From contig CALFJF010000045.1 in NCBI GenBank assembly GCA_937877535.1, positions 25,944-89,943 on the forward strand: DNA of 64,000 bases. The letters run 5' to 3'. Positions 1-6,842 of the stretch are shown in pieces (position 1 is the stretch's first letter; each line of letters opens with the position of its first letter). The translations under genes were made by a program, and so were the position numbers. The notes under the pieces are model-generated. The model worked only from the letters and a program-made list of their open reading frames with translations, was not told the origin of the DNA and did not search any database. This stretch comes from an uncultured Treponema sp. GTDB taxonomy: Bacteria; Spirochaetota; Spirochaetia; Treponematales; Treponemataceae.

Positions 1-391
1 CAACTATAAACGTGTATGTTCCCTTTGGAACTTGCGAATTTCTTTCAAGTTCAGTCGAGAGAAAACGGTCTGTGGTTGCTTCTTTGAGAACGTCTACTTT
101 TATAGTTTCGTATGCTGCCTCTCGTCCTGCTTCTGCCGTAATTGCGTCTTCATCGGAAGAAGAAGCCAATTTGTTGTTGAACGGATTTTCATACGAATAA
201 AGAGTCTTTGAACTTGAGCGGAGTGCTGCCATTTTTTGACCAACGCCACGCCACGCATTTTGTTGCTCTTTATATTGCTCAAGATTTTCTTGCTCTCGAG
301 TAAGCGGAATTCGCTCCTTTTGCATGAGAGCTTCCACGTAGTCTTTTGTCTTGTATTTATCGCTGAACCCTGGAATCGAAATATCGGCCAT
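1..391 (-). CDS. fliD: Flagellar cap protein FliD (N-terminal part, cut by window edge)
   Basis: Reading the minus strand from an ATG at 389-391 gives an open frame of 130 codons that leaves the window at base 1 with no stop. It begins MADISIPGFSDKYKTKDYVE, the typical start of spirochaete FliD (flagellar hook-associated protein 2), which caps the filament and lets flagellin subunits fold at the tip; in spirochaetes this happens in the periplasm. The first 60 residues are rich in E, Q and K and look helical, as in the FliD D0/D1 coiled coil. It follows flaG by 62 bases on the same strand, the usual flaB-flaG-fliD order. The C-terminal part is outside the window. The identification rests on the N-terminus and the context. 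Confidence 0.88.
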   Translation of the reverse strand, partial: MADISIPGFSDKYKTKDYVEALMQKERIPLTREQENLEQYKEQQNAWRGVGQKMAALRSSSKTLYSYENPFNNKLASSSDEDAITAEAGREAAYETIKVDVLKEATTDRFLSTELERNSQVPKGTYTFIV

Positions 392-453
392 TATTATATT
401 CTATCCTGTTGTAAAACGTGGAAAACCTGAGCCTTTTGTAGACCTAAGCCCCC

Positions 454-849
454 CTACGCATTCATGCTAAACACTGCACCTTTAGACGACACTCCGCTGA
501 TTCTGGAGGCAAGTTCAACAATGCGCTTGATTTTTGCGTGCAGTCGCTGCTCGTCTTGCGACGGAATCTCCCTAATCACGGTATCTGTCCTTGGGTCTAT
601 AAGAGCAACTACGATGTCCCCAGAATCTTCATTCACGGAAAATCGAGTCTTTTGCCCTAGTATAATATCGGAGACTTTCTGAATATGCTCGATATCTTCG
701 CGTGTTTTGGCGATTGATTTTGTTATATTTTGAACAACGCTTTCTGCGCTTGCTAATTGTCGAATCGACGTATTTGTTGTTACCGACACCTCTTGCGCGG
801 GTAACGATACACTCGAATAATTTGAAAGTACTGATTTGACTCCGTTCAT
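454..849 (-). CDS. flaG: FlaG-family flagellar protein
   Basis: 131 residues. The N-terminal 45 residues are low-complexity Ser/Thr/Val. The C-terminal half carries the FlaG-type domain, including RFSVNEDSGDIVVALIDPRT and VIREIPSQD (about residues 70-100). FlaG proteins influence filament length and sit between flagellin and fliD genes in many bacteria, as here. A GAGGAG ribosome site lies a few bases before the ATG at 847-849. The start is only about 20 bases after the U-tract of the flaB terminator (868-912), so expression must come from read-through or from a promoter inside that terminator; a TATAAT motif is present there on the minus strand. Confidence 0.85.
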   Translation of the reverse strand: MNGVKSVLSNYSSVSLPAQEVSVTTNTSIRQLASAESVVQNITKSIAKTREDIEHIQKVSDIILGQKTRFSVNEDSGDIVVALIDPRTDTVIREIPSQDEQRLHAKIKRIVELASRISGVSSKGAVFSMNA

Positions 850-865
850 AAAGCACTCCTCAAAA

Positions 866-913
866 TTATAAAAAAAGAAGGGAGAAGGAGGGGCGCACCT
901 CTTCCTCCCTTTT
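866..913 (-). terminator. Rho-independent terminator after the second flaB gene
   Basis: On the minus strand an imperfect G/C-rich hairpin (AAGGGAG pairs with CTCCCTT, extended by GAGG/CCTC) is followed by CTTCTTTTTTTATAATTTT. It follows the flaB stop at 1015 and directly precedes flaG. The T-run also contains TATAAT, so the same bases could serve as the -10 of a flaG promoter. Confidence 0.65.
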
Positions 914-1014
914 GTTGACTTAAAAAGTCTGTTTTTAACCGCTTTTTATACTGGAAAAACGACATCCAGAGGTTTTTCTAGTAAGAATGCTTAAAAACGC
1001 CTTTTTTCCCGTTA

Positions 1015-1866
1015 TTAGCGGAGCAATGCAAGGACGTTCTGCGACTGGCTGTTTGCCTGCGCGAGCATCGCGGTTCCAGATTGTGTGAGAATCTGGTTTT
1101 TTGTGTAATCAACCATCTGCGCTGCCATATCCGTATCCCGAATAAGCGACTCAGCAGACTGCAAGTTCTCAGCGGCAATCGCAACTCCGTTTGAAGCCAT
1201 CTCAAAGCGATTCTGATACGCTCCAAGGTCTGCACGCTGTTTTGAAACCGCGGTCAAAGCATTGTCAATCGTGCCGATTGCCATGTTTGCTTCATCAGGG
1301 GAAGCGATAGACAACTGTCCGTCATCTGCCTGCCCTTTCAGTCCCAGTGCAACTGCCGTCATAGTTCCAATGAACACGCGAGTGTTCTGGTCCATGTTTG
1401 CTCCAACTTGGAACTGCATAACACGACCCGTTGCTGAATCCTGTGCAAAAGAACCAGTAAGCATATTCATGCCATTGAACTGTGCCTGTGATGCAATTCG
1501 GTCAACTTCCGCAACGAGAGCAGAAACTTCGACTTGAATCTGCATACGGTCTTCATCCGAGTAGATTCCGTTCGCTGACTGAACCGCAAGTTCTCGGACG
1601 CGCTGGAGAATATCCTGCGTTTCCTGTAAATAACCTTCGGTCGTCTGAATGAACGAAACTCCATTCTGGATGTTTCTGTTTGCCTGATTCAAACCTCGAA
1701 TCTGACTGCGCATCTTCTCGGAAACGGCAAGCCCTGAAGCATCGTCGCCCGCCTTGTTGATGCGCATTCCTGAACTGAGTTTTTCGACATCGTTATGCAC
1801 CTGTGCGTTGTTCACACCCAAAGTGCGGTTCGCAAACATCGAACTCATGTTGTGATTGATAACCAT
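1015..1866 (-). CDS. flaB: Periplasmic flagellar filament core flagellin FlaB (second copy)
   Basis: 283 residues, the usual spirochaete FlaB length. It opens MVINHNMSSMFANRTLGV and has the conserved D0/D1 helices at both ends: KLSSGMRINKAGDDASGLAV near residues 30-50 and SAESLIRDTDMAAQMVDYTK to LALLR at the C-terminus. There is no signal peptide, as expected for export by the flagellar type III apparatus. The filament runs in the periplasm and drives cell-body undulation. The middle (about 130-160) reads ATGRVMQFQVGANMDQNTRV, shorter than in the neighbouring copy. By position between another flaB and flaG-fliD it corresponds to the gene called flaB3 in T. pallidum (inference from synteny). 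Confidence 0.95.
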   Translation of the reverse strand: MVINHNMSSMFANRTLGVNNAQVHNDVEKLSSGMRINKAGDDASGLAVSEKMRSQIRGLNQANRNIQNGVSFIQTTEGYLQETQDILQRVRELAVQSANGIYSDEDRMQIQVEVSALVAEVDRIASQAQFNGMNMLTGSFAQDSATGRVMQFQVGANMDQNTRVFIGTMTAVALGLKGQADDGQLSIASPDEANMAIGTIDNALTAVSKQRADLGAYQNRFEMASNGVAIAAENLQSAESLIRDTDMAAQMVDYTKNQILTQSGTAMLAQANSQSQNVLALLR

Positions 1867-2185
1867 TTTGTGTCCTCCCTGATTTTTTCGCTACGACATC
1901 TTGCCGTGCGACCTGCCCCATGCGGACTCGTAGCAGACTTTGCGCCTTCTGCCACAAGGTCTAGTTCCTTTCGGCAGGAATCGCATCTGAAAACTATAAA
2001 TATAGAATTTCAGCGGCGATTTCTGCCGTCACAAGCCTAAGAATCAAGAGAACGAGTTTTCAAAGAACGAAGATATGCCTAAACTTCATATCGAAGTCCT
2101 TGAATTCTAACATTTTTTTTAGAATTGTAAAGAGGGTAGCACTCTTTCTTGGAACTTACATTTTTGAAAAACGATTAGTTTTATA

Positions 2186-2228
2186 CAAAAAGAACCCGCC
2201 GTTCATTGGCGAATGGCGGGTTCTTTTT
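2186..2228. terminator. Bidirectional terminator after the first flaB gene
   Basis: A near-perfect hairpin: AAAAAGAACCCGCC pairs with GGCGGGTTCTTTTT around a 14-base loop. The flanking A and T runs make it usable in both directions. It lies 20 bases after the flaB stop codon at 2248, so the two flagellin genes are probably separate transcripts. Confidence 0.85.
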
Positions 2229-2247
2229 AAGTCCCAGAAGATTTCAA

Positions 2248-3108
2248 CTACCGCAAGAGTGAAAGAACCGTCTGTGCCTGACTATTCGCCTGTGCAAGCA
2301 TTGCAGTTCCAGACTGCGTGAGCAACTGGTTCTTCGTGAAGTCCACAACCTGTGATGCCATATTGGTATCGCGGATGCGGCTCTCAGATGCCTGAAGGTT
2401 CTCTGCTGCAATGTCAACACCTTTTACCGTGTATTCAAGGCGGTTCTGATATGCGCCAAGGTCAGCGCGCTGTTTGTTGATTTTCTTAAGTCCCTCGTCG
2501 AGCGTTCCGATTGCGCGGTTCGCTTCCTCTGGAGTTGCAAGAGAAAGAATCTCCTCGCCTGCAACGTCGCGAAGTCCAAGAGCGGCAGCGGTCATTGTGC
2601 CAATGAACACCTGAACGCGCTGGTCCATGTTTGCTCCGATGTGAAACCACATTGAAGCAGTAACAGCATTTTCGCCCTGTGACTGAGCAAAGCGTCCAGT
2701 AAGCATATTCATACCGTTGAACTGTGCCTGCGATGCAATTCGGTCAACTTCTGCTACGAGTGCAGAAACCTCGACCTGAATCTGCATACGGTCTTCGTCT
2801 GAATAAATGCCGTTTGATGACTGGACTGCAAGTTCACGAATGCGCTGGATAATATCCTGTGATTCCTGAAGATACCCTTCAGTAGTTTGGATAAAACTGA
2901 TTCCATTCTGTGCGTTCTGTGATGCTTTGTTAAGACCGCGAATCTGGCTGCGCATTTTTTCTGAAACTGCAAGTCCAGAAGCATCGTCGCCTGCGCGGTT
3001 GATGCGCTCGCCAGACGAAAGTTTTTCCATGTCTTTTGAAAGGCTCAAGTTTGTAACTCCAAGCTGGCGGCTTGAGTACATCGCTGACATGTTGTGATTG
3101 ATAACCAT
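2248..3108 (-). CDS. flaB: Periplasmic flagellar filament core flagellin FlaB (first copy)
   Basis: 286 residues, with the same fold and termini as the neighbouring copy: MVINHNMSAMYSSRQLGV at the start and QAQTVLSLLR at the end. D0/D1 motifs are KLSSGERINRAGDDASGLAV and SESRIRDTNMASQVVDFTK. The central part contains MWFHIGANMDQRVQVFIGTM, which resembles the FlaB1/FlaB2 type more than the adjacent gene does. A strong GGAGGAAAAAT ribosome site precedes the ATG at 3106-3108. A good sigma-28-like promoter lies about 120 bases upstream, and a bidirectional terminator follows. The two flagellins are paralogues, as is usual for treponemes whose filaments contain several FlaB proteins. Confidence 0.95.
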   Translation of the reverse strand: MVINHNMSAMYSSRQLGVTNLSLSKDMEKLSSGERINRAGDDASGLAVSEKMRSQIRGLNKASQNAQNGISFIQTTEGYLQESQDIIQRIRELAVQSSNGIYSDEDRMQIQVEVSALVAEVDRIASQAQFNGMNMLTGRFAQSQGENAVTASMWFHIGANMDQRVQVFIGTMTAAALGLRDVAGEEILSLATPEEANRAIGTLDEGLKKINKQRADLGAYQNRLEYTVKGVDIAAENLQASESRIRDTNMASQVVDFTKNQLLTQSGTAMLAQANSQAQTVLSLLR

Positions 3109-3228
3109 ATTTTTCCTCCGTGGAATATGACTTAGACGGATTCCGTTCCGTCTTTTTAGATTTTATTGTAAAAGGATGCATCTGCATTACAAGGCTACAT
3201 CTGAATCCCCTTACGATTTTTTAATGAC

Positions 3229-3255
3229 TTATCAGGAAACTTCGACGAAGTTGAA
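3229..3255 (-). promoter_or_regulatory. Putative sigma-28 (FliA) promoter of flaB
   Basis: On the minus strand, TTCA, 15 bases, then CCTGATAA. The flagellar sigma-28 consensus is TAAA-N15-GCCGATAA, so the spacing is exact and six of eight -10 bases match. It lies 121 bases before the flaB start codon. Confidence 0.5.
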
Positions 3256-3293
3256 CCAGATATAATCACTCATTACTATTTTCGGAAATGTAC

Positions 3294-3349
3294 AAAAAAA
3301 ACTTTAGAAAAAAATTATTTTTTTTGATTTTTTTTTCTCTAAAGTTTTT
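3294..3349 (-). terminator. Terminator overlapping the rdgB stop codon
   Basis: AAAAACTTTAGA at 3297-3308 pairs perfectly with TCTAAAGTTTTT at 3338-3349. On the minus strand the hairpin is followed by a T-run. The rdgB stop codon (3339-3341) lies inside the stem. The loop is long (29 bases) and A/T-only, so strength is uncertain. Confidence 0.6.
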
Positions 3350-3968
3350 CACTTTTTTCGATAAGACTTAAAATTGCTTGTATCGCTTTTCCTCTATGCG
3401 AAATTTTGTTTTTTTCTTCTGCTGTTATTTGCGCAACTGTTTTTCCGTATTCTGGCAAAAATACGATAGGGTCGTATCCAAATCCTCCAGAACCTGCTTG
3501 TTTTTCAATGGAATCGATGATTTTTCCTTCAAACGTTTCTTGTGCAATGAAAAATCTATCTGGAGAAAAAAACAAAACTATCGAACAAACGTAGCGACAA
3601 GAGCGGTCTGAAGAACCTGTTTTATTTAATTGTTCGATTAAAAGTCGATTTTGGTTTCTTTGTGAGATTTTTTTCCCATCGGGTCGTCCGTGCGGAAACT
3701 CCGCTCCAGCATAGCGCGACGTAAAAATGCCAGGTTCTCCTTTGAGTGCGTCAACGCAAAGTCCAGAATCATCTGCGATTACGGGAGCGTGCACTATGTC
3801 AAAAAGCGCACGGGCTTTTATCATGCTGTTTTCCATAAAAGAAGAGCCACTTTCCTCTGGATTGAAAAAAATCCCCTCATCCGCTGGAATAAAAATGTCG
3901 AACGAGGGGAGCAGTTCGCGCATTTCCTTTCTTTTGTGTTCATTTGACGATGCCATATACAGTTTCAT
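3339..3968 (-). CDS. rdgB: Non-canonical purine NTP pyrophosphatase RdgB/HAM1
   Basis: 209 residues from the ATG at 3966-3968. The protein hydrolyses dITP, ITP and XTP to monophosphates and so keeps deaminated purines out of DNA. Family motifs visible: MASSNEHKRKEM at the N-terminus (substrate loop), VIADDSGLCVDALKGEPGI (metal/active-site region, about 63-81), GGFGYDPIVFLPEYGKTVAQ and ISHRGKAI near the C-terminus. A longer frame exists to 4058, but its extra 30 residues are unlike the family and would overlap the upstream gene. A 40-residue insert (FPHGRPDGKKISQRNQN...) around residue 90 is longer than in E. coli RdgB. It lies 31 bases after the sigma-like gene, possibly co-transcribed with it. 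Confidence 0.93.
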   Translation of the reverse strand: MKLYMASSNEHKRKEMRELLPSFDIFIPADEGIFFNPEESGSSFMENSMIKARALFDIVHAPVIADDSGLCVDALKGEPGIFTSRYAGAEFPHGRPDGKKISQRNQNRLLIEQLNKTGSSDRSCRYVCSIVLFFSPDRFFIAQETFEGKIIDSIEKQAGSGGFGYDPIVFLPEYGKTVAQITAEEKNKISHRGKAIQAILSLIEKSEKL

Positions 3969-3999
3969 GCGCGAATGATAGCAGATTTTTGAAATATCG

Positions 4000-4935
4000 T
4001 CAGTCATCTTGAGAACATTCGTTTTGAAAAATGTCTCTAAAATTTTCGACAATTCCATTTTCTTGGACGTGTGATATACAATAATAGACTTTTCTCATCT
4101 TTATTCCGAGGGTTTTTGCAATATCCTCATTTCTCGGCGAGCGAACGCAACTTTTTGAAAGGAGCGCATTTTGGCTTTGCCAATTTTTCGTCTGATTTTC
4201 AACGATTTTTTTCACGCGCTCATATTCTGAACTGGTAGGGTCAAGTCTCGAAAGTTCAAACGAATATTTGCGCTTTCTAAAAAACGACGAATCGCGCTTT
4301 GCCACGAGTTTTTCAAATCTTTTTTCCGAAGAAGATGAGTGCTTTTTGACATTTTCGAGCATGGACACGATTTCTTCTTCCGCGCGTCCTGTAAAAGAGG
4401 CGAGTTTTTGCAACGTTTTGTCATCGATTTGTCTGCACGATTTCATCGCAAGAACCAGAGCGGTATCTCGCGCAAGTCGCAGCGTTGGAGCGGGCGTTTT
4501 GGCACTTTTTAGCCTTTTTTTTGAAATCGTTTTTTTCCGTATTTTTAAGATTTCTTCAGATTTTTGTGGGTCTGAACGAAAATCGGCAGTTTCTGCGCCC
4601 TCCACAACGCCCAGTCGCACCGCGCTGTCAAGACTTTGCTCTGCTGCGCTCATTTTTAATGCTCGCTTTCGCCACGAAAGTTTGTAGAACGAAATGCAAT
4701 TCCTCACGAATGTTGTAAAATCCGCACTTACGCTGTCGTATGCGTCCAAAAGGCTTGAAAAACGCGGGTAAAAATGCAGCAAAAAGTCGCTTAATTCGTC
4801 TTCCGAAAAAGAGCGGAGAGCGTACTTTTCGGGAGCGGTGTAAATATTCGCCCAAAGTGCCTTGATTGCTTCTGTTTTTGTGATTTTTCCGTTTTCAAAG
4901 AGGAATGGGATTTCGTTTGTTTCGATTTTTTTCAT
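4000..4935 (-). CDS. Divergent sigma-70-like / helix-turn-helix protein, function unknown
   Basis: 311 residues. I do not recognise an assigned family. Residues about 44-92 (SEDELSDFLLHFYPRF... DFTTFVRNCISFYKLSWRKR) line up by eye with sigma-70 region 2.1-2.2 (aspartate-hydrophobic helix, then a [ST]-F-x-T-[FWY] segment and a basic end). Near residues 265-292, SPRNEDIAKTLGIKMRKVYY looks like a helix-turn-helix as in region 4. Between them is a Lys/Ser-rich stretch and a helical middle. The start at 4935 is chosen because TTGGAGAGAAACA gives a ribosome site there and a sigma-54 promoter sits at 4985-5001; the longer frame to 5001 would begin inside the promoter. The function as a transcription factor is an inference from weak resemblance and context. 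Confidence 0.6.
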   Translation of the reverse strand: MKKIETNEIPFLFENGKITKTEAIKALWANIYTAPEKYALRSFSEDELSDFLLHFYPRFSSLLDAYDSVSADFTTFVRNCISFYKLSWRKRALKMSAAEQSLDSAVRLGVVEGAETADFRSDPQKSEEILKIRKKTISKKRLKSAKTPAPTLRLARDTALVLAMKSCRQIDDKTLQKLASFTGRAEEEIVSMLENVKKHSSSSEKRFEKLVAKRDSSFFRKRKYSFELSRLDPTSSEYERVKKIVENQTKNWQSQNALLSKSCVRSPRNEDIAKTLGIKMRKVYYCISHVQENGIVENFRDIFQNECSQDD

Positions 4936-4984
4936 TGTTTCTCTCCAATTTTTTTTCTTTAGGGATTTCCCTTGAAAAAGAATA

Positions 4985-5001
4985 TGCAATATGCGTGCCA
5001 A
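4985..5001 (-). promoter_or_regulatory. Sigma-54 (RpoN) promoter of the sigma-like gene
   Basis: On the minus strand TTGGCACG, four bases (CATA), TTGCA: a full match to the -24/-12 consensus YTGGCACG-N4-TTGCW. The ATG at 4935 lies about 50 bases after the -12 element, leaving room for a 35-40 base leader with a GGAGAG ribosome site. I saw no other comparable match in the window. Confidence 0.85.
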
Positions 5002-5051
5002 CTAGATATTTTGGAGATTTTTGCCACTTTTTTCGTAAAAATTGAGAATTT

Positions 5052-5130
5052 TCTAACAAAATCTAACAATTCCTAACAAAGTCTAACAAAGTCTAACAAC
5101 AAAATTGAAATTTCTAACAAAATCTAACAA
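5052..5130 (-). repeat. Helically phased TTGTTAGA array (candidate upstream activator sites)
   Basis: Seven same-orientation copies of TCTAACAA on the plus strand (TTGTTAGA on the minus strand) start at 5052, 5062, 5072 (CCTAACAA), 5082, 5092, 5113 and 5123. Spacings are 10, 10, 10, 10, 21 and 10 bases, so all copies fall on nearly the same face of the helix. The array begins 50 bases upstream of the -24 element of the sigma-54 promoter, within the distance used by enhancer-binding activators. The rest of the 337-base gap between 4936 and 5272 is A/T-rich and holds only a palindromic repeat at 5213-5237. Confidence 0.75.
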
Positions 5131-5212
5131 GAAAAAATGGATTTTTGAAAATGTTTTGTGTGCGAAAAACAGATTACAGAGCCAAAATTGAAAAATCAGA
5201 AAGCGAGAAGAT

Positions 5213-5237
5213 GGTGGTTTCGATAGGCTCAACCACC
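5213..5237. repeat. Palindromic dispersed repeat, copy 1
   Basis: GGTGGTTTCGA, four bases, CTCAACCACC: an inverted repeat with a GGTGGTT/AACCACC stem. A copy with only 3 of 24 bases changed, all in the central four-base segment, lies in reverse orientation at 55121-55144. It has no T-run next to it, so it is not an obvious terminator. Confidence 0.6.
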
Positions 5238-5272
5238 GTAATGTCAAAATACTTTTGATAACGCAACAAAAA

Positions 5273-6253
5273 TCAAATGACTTTTTTGAACTCTTGAACG
5301 ATTGCGCGGATTACGTCGCGCGGTTTTCCTTCAACGCTCAAGCCCGCTGCGTTTTTGTGTCCGCCTCCGCCAAATTGTGCGGCAATCGCGCTTACGTCCA
5401 AAACGTCTCGCGAGCGAAGTCCTGCTGTGCATGTAGTTTCGGTATCTTGCCTTACAAAAAGCACCGCCTCAACGCCTTCCACGGCAAGAAGCAGCGAATA
5501 GAGTGCGTCGGAATCGCGTCCCTCTTGACCGAATCTCTTTGAATCCGTTTGCGTTTCGTATGTTACAGCGAGTTTTCCGTTGCATTTTCGCGTTGTTCGC
5601 GAAAGCAATACGCCGAGCAGTTTTCGAGTACTATACGCTTTTCCGCCAGAAATCATGTCGTATGTCGCTTTTGGATTTACCCCCGCTTCAACGAGTCGAG
5701 AGGCTTGTTTGAACACTTCCGCAGAGTCTTCTTTGAGAAATCTAAAATATCCCGTGTCTGTAGAAAGTCCCGTAAAAAGCCATTCGGCGACTTCTTTTGG
5801 AATCGCACCGACGGTTTTTTCGTATAGTTGTTGAACGATACAAGCGGTCGCTGGAGCGGACGGGTCTATTATAGAGTTTTCGGTTTCATTTGACGTTTTG
5901 TGATGGTCAACAACAAACTGTTCAAGATTTTTTATGTCCCCTTCGATTTCCCCGAATCGCTCGGCTTCAGAGCAATCGAGAACGAGAAGCGCGGTTTTTG
6001 TTTGATTTTCGTCAAGAATCGCGCCCGTTGAAGACGAAAATTGCTCTGCAAAAGACCGAATTTCCGCCCTTTTGAACGGTCCTGCCGAAAGCAGTTTATA
6101 TTTTTTTCCTTTTGCTTTGAGCAATGCTCCCATTGCCAAACTTGAGAAAATCGCATCTCCATCAGGTTCTTTATGCGATATTATGTAGAAAAAATCGTGC
6201 GATTCAATGAAATTCAAGAATTTTTTAATGTGCGCTTCGGTGATAATTTTCAT
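5273..6253 (-). CDS. nrnA: DHH-family phosphoesterase, NrnA-type oligoribonuclease/pAp phosphatase
   Basis: 326 residues, normal for NrnA. It degrades very short RNA (2-5 nt) and dephosphorylates 3'-phosphoadenosine 5'-phosphate in the cytoplasm. Visible motifs: SHKEPDGDAIFSSLAM near residue 26 (motif I, HxxPDGDA), VLDCSEAERFG near 92, the DHH signature VVDHHKTSNE near 114, and the DHHA1 GGGGHKNAAG box near 296-305. All metal ligands expected of the family are present. No clear ribosome site precedes the ATG at 6251-6253. A terminator (6282-6330) separates it from the upstream exported-protein gene, so it probably has its own promoter in the roughly 30 bases between. Confidence 0.9.
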   Translation of the reverse strand: MKIITEAHIKKFLNFIESHDFFYIISHKEPDGDAIFSSLAMGALLKAKGKKYKLLSAGPFKRAEIRSFAEQFSSSTGAILDENQTKTALLVLDCSEAERFGEIEGDIKNLEQFVVDHHKTSNETENSIIDPSAPATACIVQQLYEKTVGAIPKEVAEWLFTGLSTDTGYFRFLKEDSAEVFKQASRLVEAGVNPKATYDMISGGKAYSTRKLLGVLLSRTTRKCNGKLAVTYETQTDSKRFGQEGRDSDALYSLLLAVEGVEAVLFVRQDTETTCTAGLRSRDVLDVSAIAAQFGGGGHKNAAGLSVEGKPRDVIRAIVQEFKKVI

Positions 6254-6281
6254 TTTTTTTAAGTCAACGTTTGTTTTTAGA

Positions 6282-6330
6282 AAAAAATGCCGCCTTCAAG
6301 AGCTTTTTTTGTAGCATCCAGTTAGGCGGC
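6282..6330 (-). terminator. Terminator between the exported protein gene and nrnA
   Basis: GCCGCCT at 6289-6295 pairs with AGGCGGC at 6324-6330. On the minus strand the second arm is followed by ATTTTTTTCTA. It lies about 30 bases after the stop of the gene at 6359-6808. Confidence 0.65.
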
Positions 6331-6358
6331 TATTTTTTAATGTTTATTTTTGTACGTT

Positions 6359-6808
6359 TTAGTACTCCACGACGAGCGTATCTTTATCCGCGTCATCGAC
6401 TTGTGTGCCACTTGCCGCAACGCCCCAAGCACTTTCCTGTCTTGAAGTCGGCATTGTCAAAACAACGTGGTCAAAATTTCCGTCGCGTGAAAATACTGAC
6501 ATATACGGCTGAATTCCTTTAGAAAGCGGGCGGAACTGAAGTTTAGTCTGCTTGTTTCCGTCGGTTGAATACCATTTCTTTGGAATTGAAACTTGTCCTA
6601 CATCTCGATGACCTTTGGCATACATAACAATGTACGCATCTTTTTGGTCAAGAACCTTGTAAACTTGCACACTTCTGTACGAAACTTTCGATTCTTGGAA
6701 CGGGTACTTGTAATTTTTTTGTCCCTGCTCCGACCCTGCATCCTGCGCAAAACCCGCGAATGCCACTGCTCCTGCAAGCAATGCCGAGATAATCAATGAT
6801 TTTTTCAT
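6359..6808 (-). CDS. Small exported protein, function unknown
   Basis: 149 residues with a clear type I signal peptide: MKKSLIISALLAGAVAFAGFAQ, cleavage likely after AFA or FAQ (about residue 20-22). The mature part is about 125 residues, mostly beta-prone, with KVSYRSVQVYKVLDQKDAYIV and VGQVSIPKKWYS. No cysteine lipobox. I recognise no domain; it looks like a conserved treponemal periplasmic protein. An AGGAG ribosome site lies 9 bases before the ATG. It follows argF by 34 bases on the same strand and may be read through from it; a terminator follows it. Confidence 0.75.
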   Translation of the reverse strand: MKKSLIISALLAGAVAFAGFAQDAGSEQGQKNYKYPFQESKVSYRSVQVYKVLDQKDAYIVMYAKGHRDVGQVSIPKKWYSTDGNKQTKLQFRPLSKGIQPYMSVFSRDGNFDHVVLTMPTSRQESAWGVAASGTQVDDADKDTLVVEY

Positions 6809-6842
6809 GTTGCAAAACTCCTTTTTTGCCGTACCCTCAATT

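Noticed and set aside
1867..2100. A sigma-28 promoter before the second flaB gene
   Set aside because: GCCGAAAG is present but no TAAA-like -35 lies at 15 bases; the evidence is too weak to annotate.
4936..5001. Longer start for the sigma-like gene at 5001
   Set aside because: It would begin inside the sigma-54 promoter, and the extra 22 residues have no ribosome site, whereas the internal ATG does.
5052..5130. TTGTTAGA repeats as a CRISPR array
   Set aside because: The repeat is 8 bases, the unit is 10 bases and there are no spacers or cas genes.
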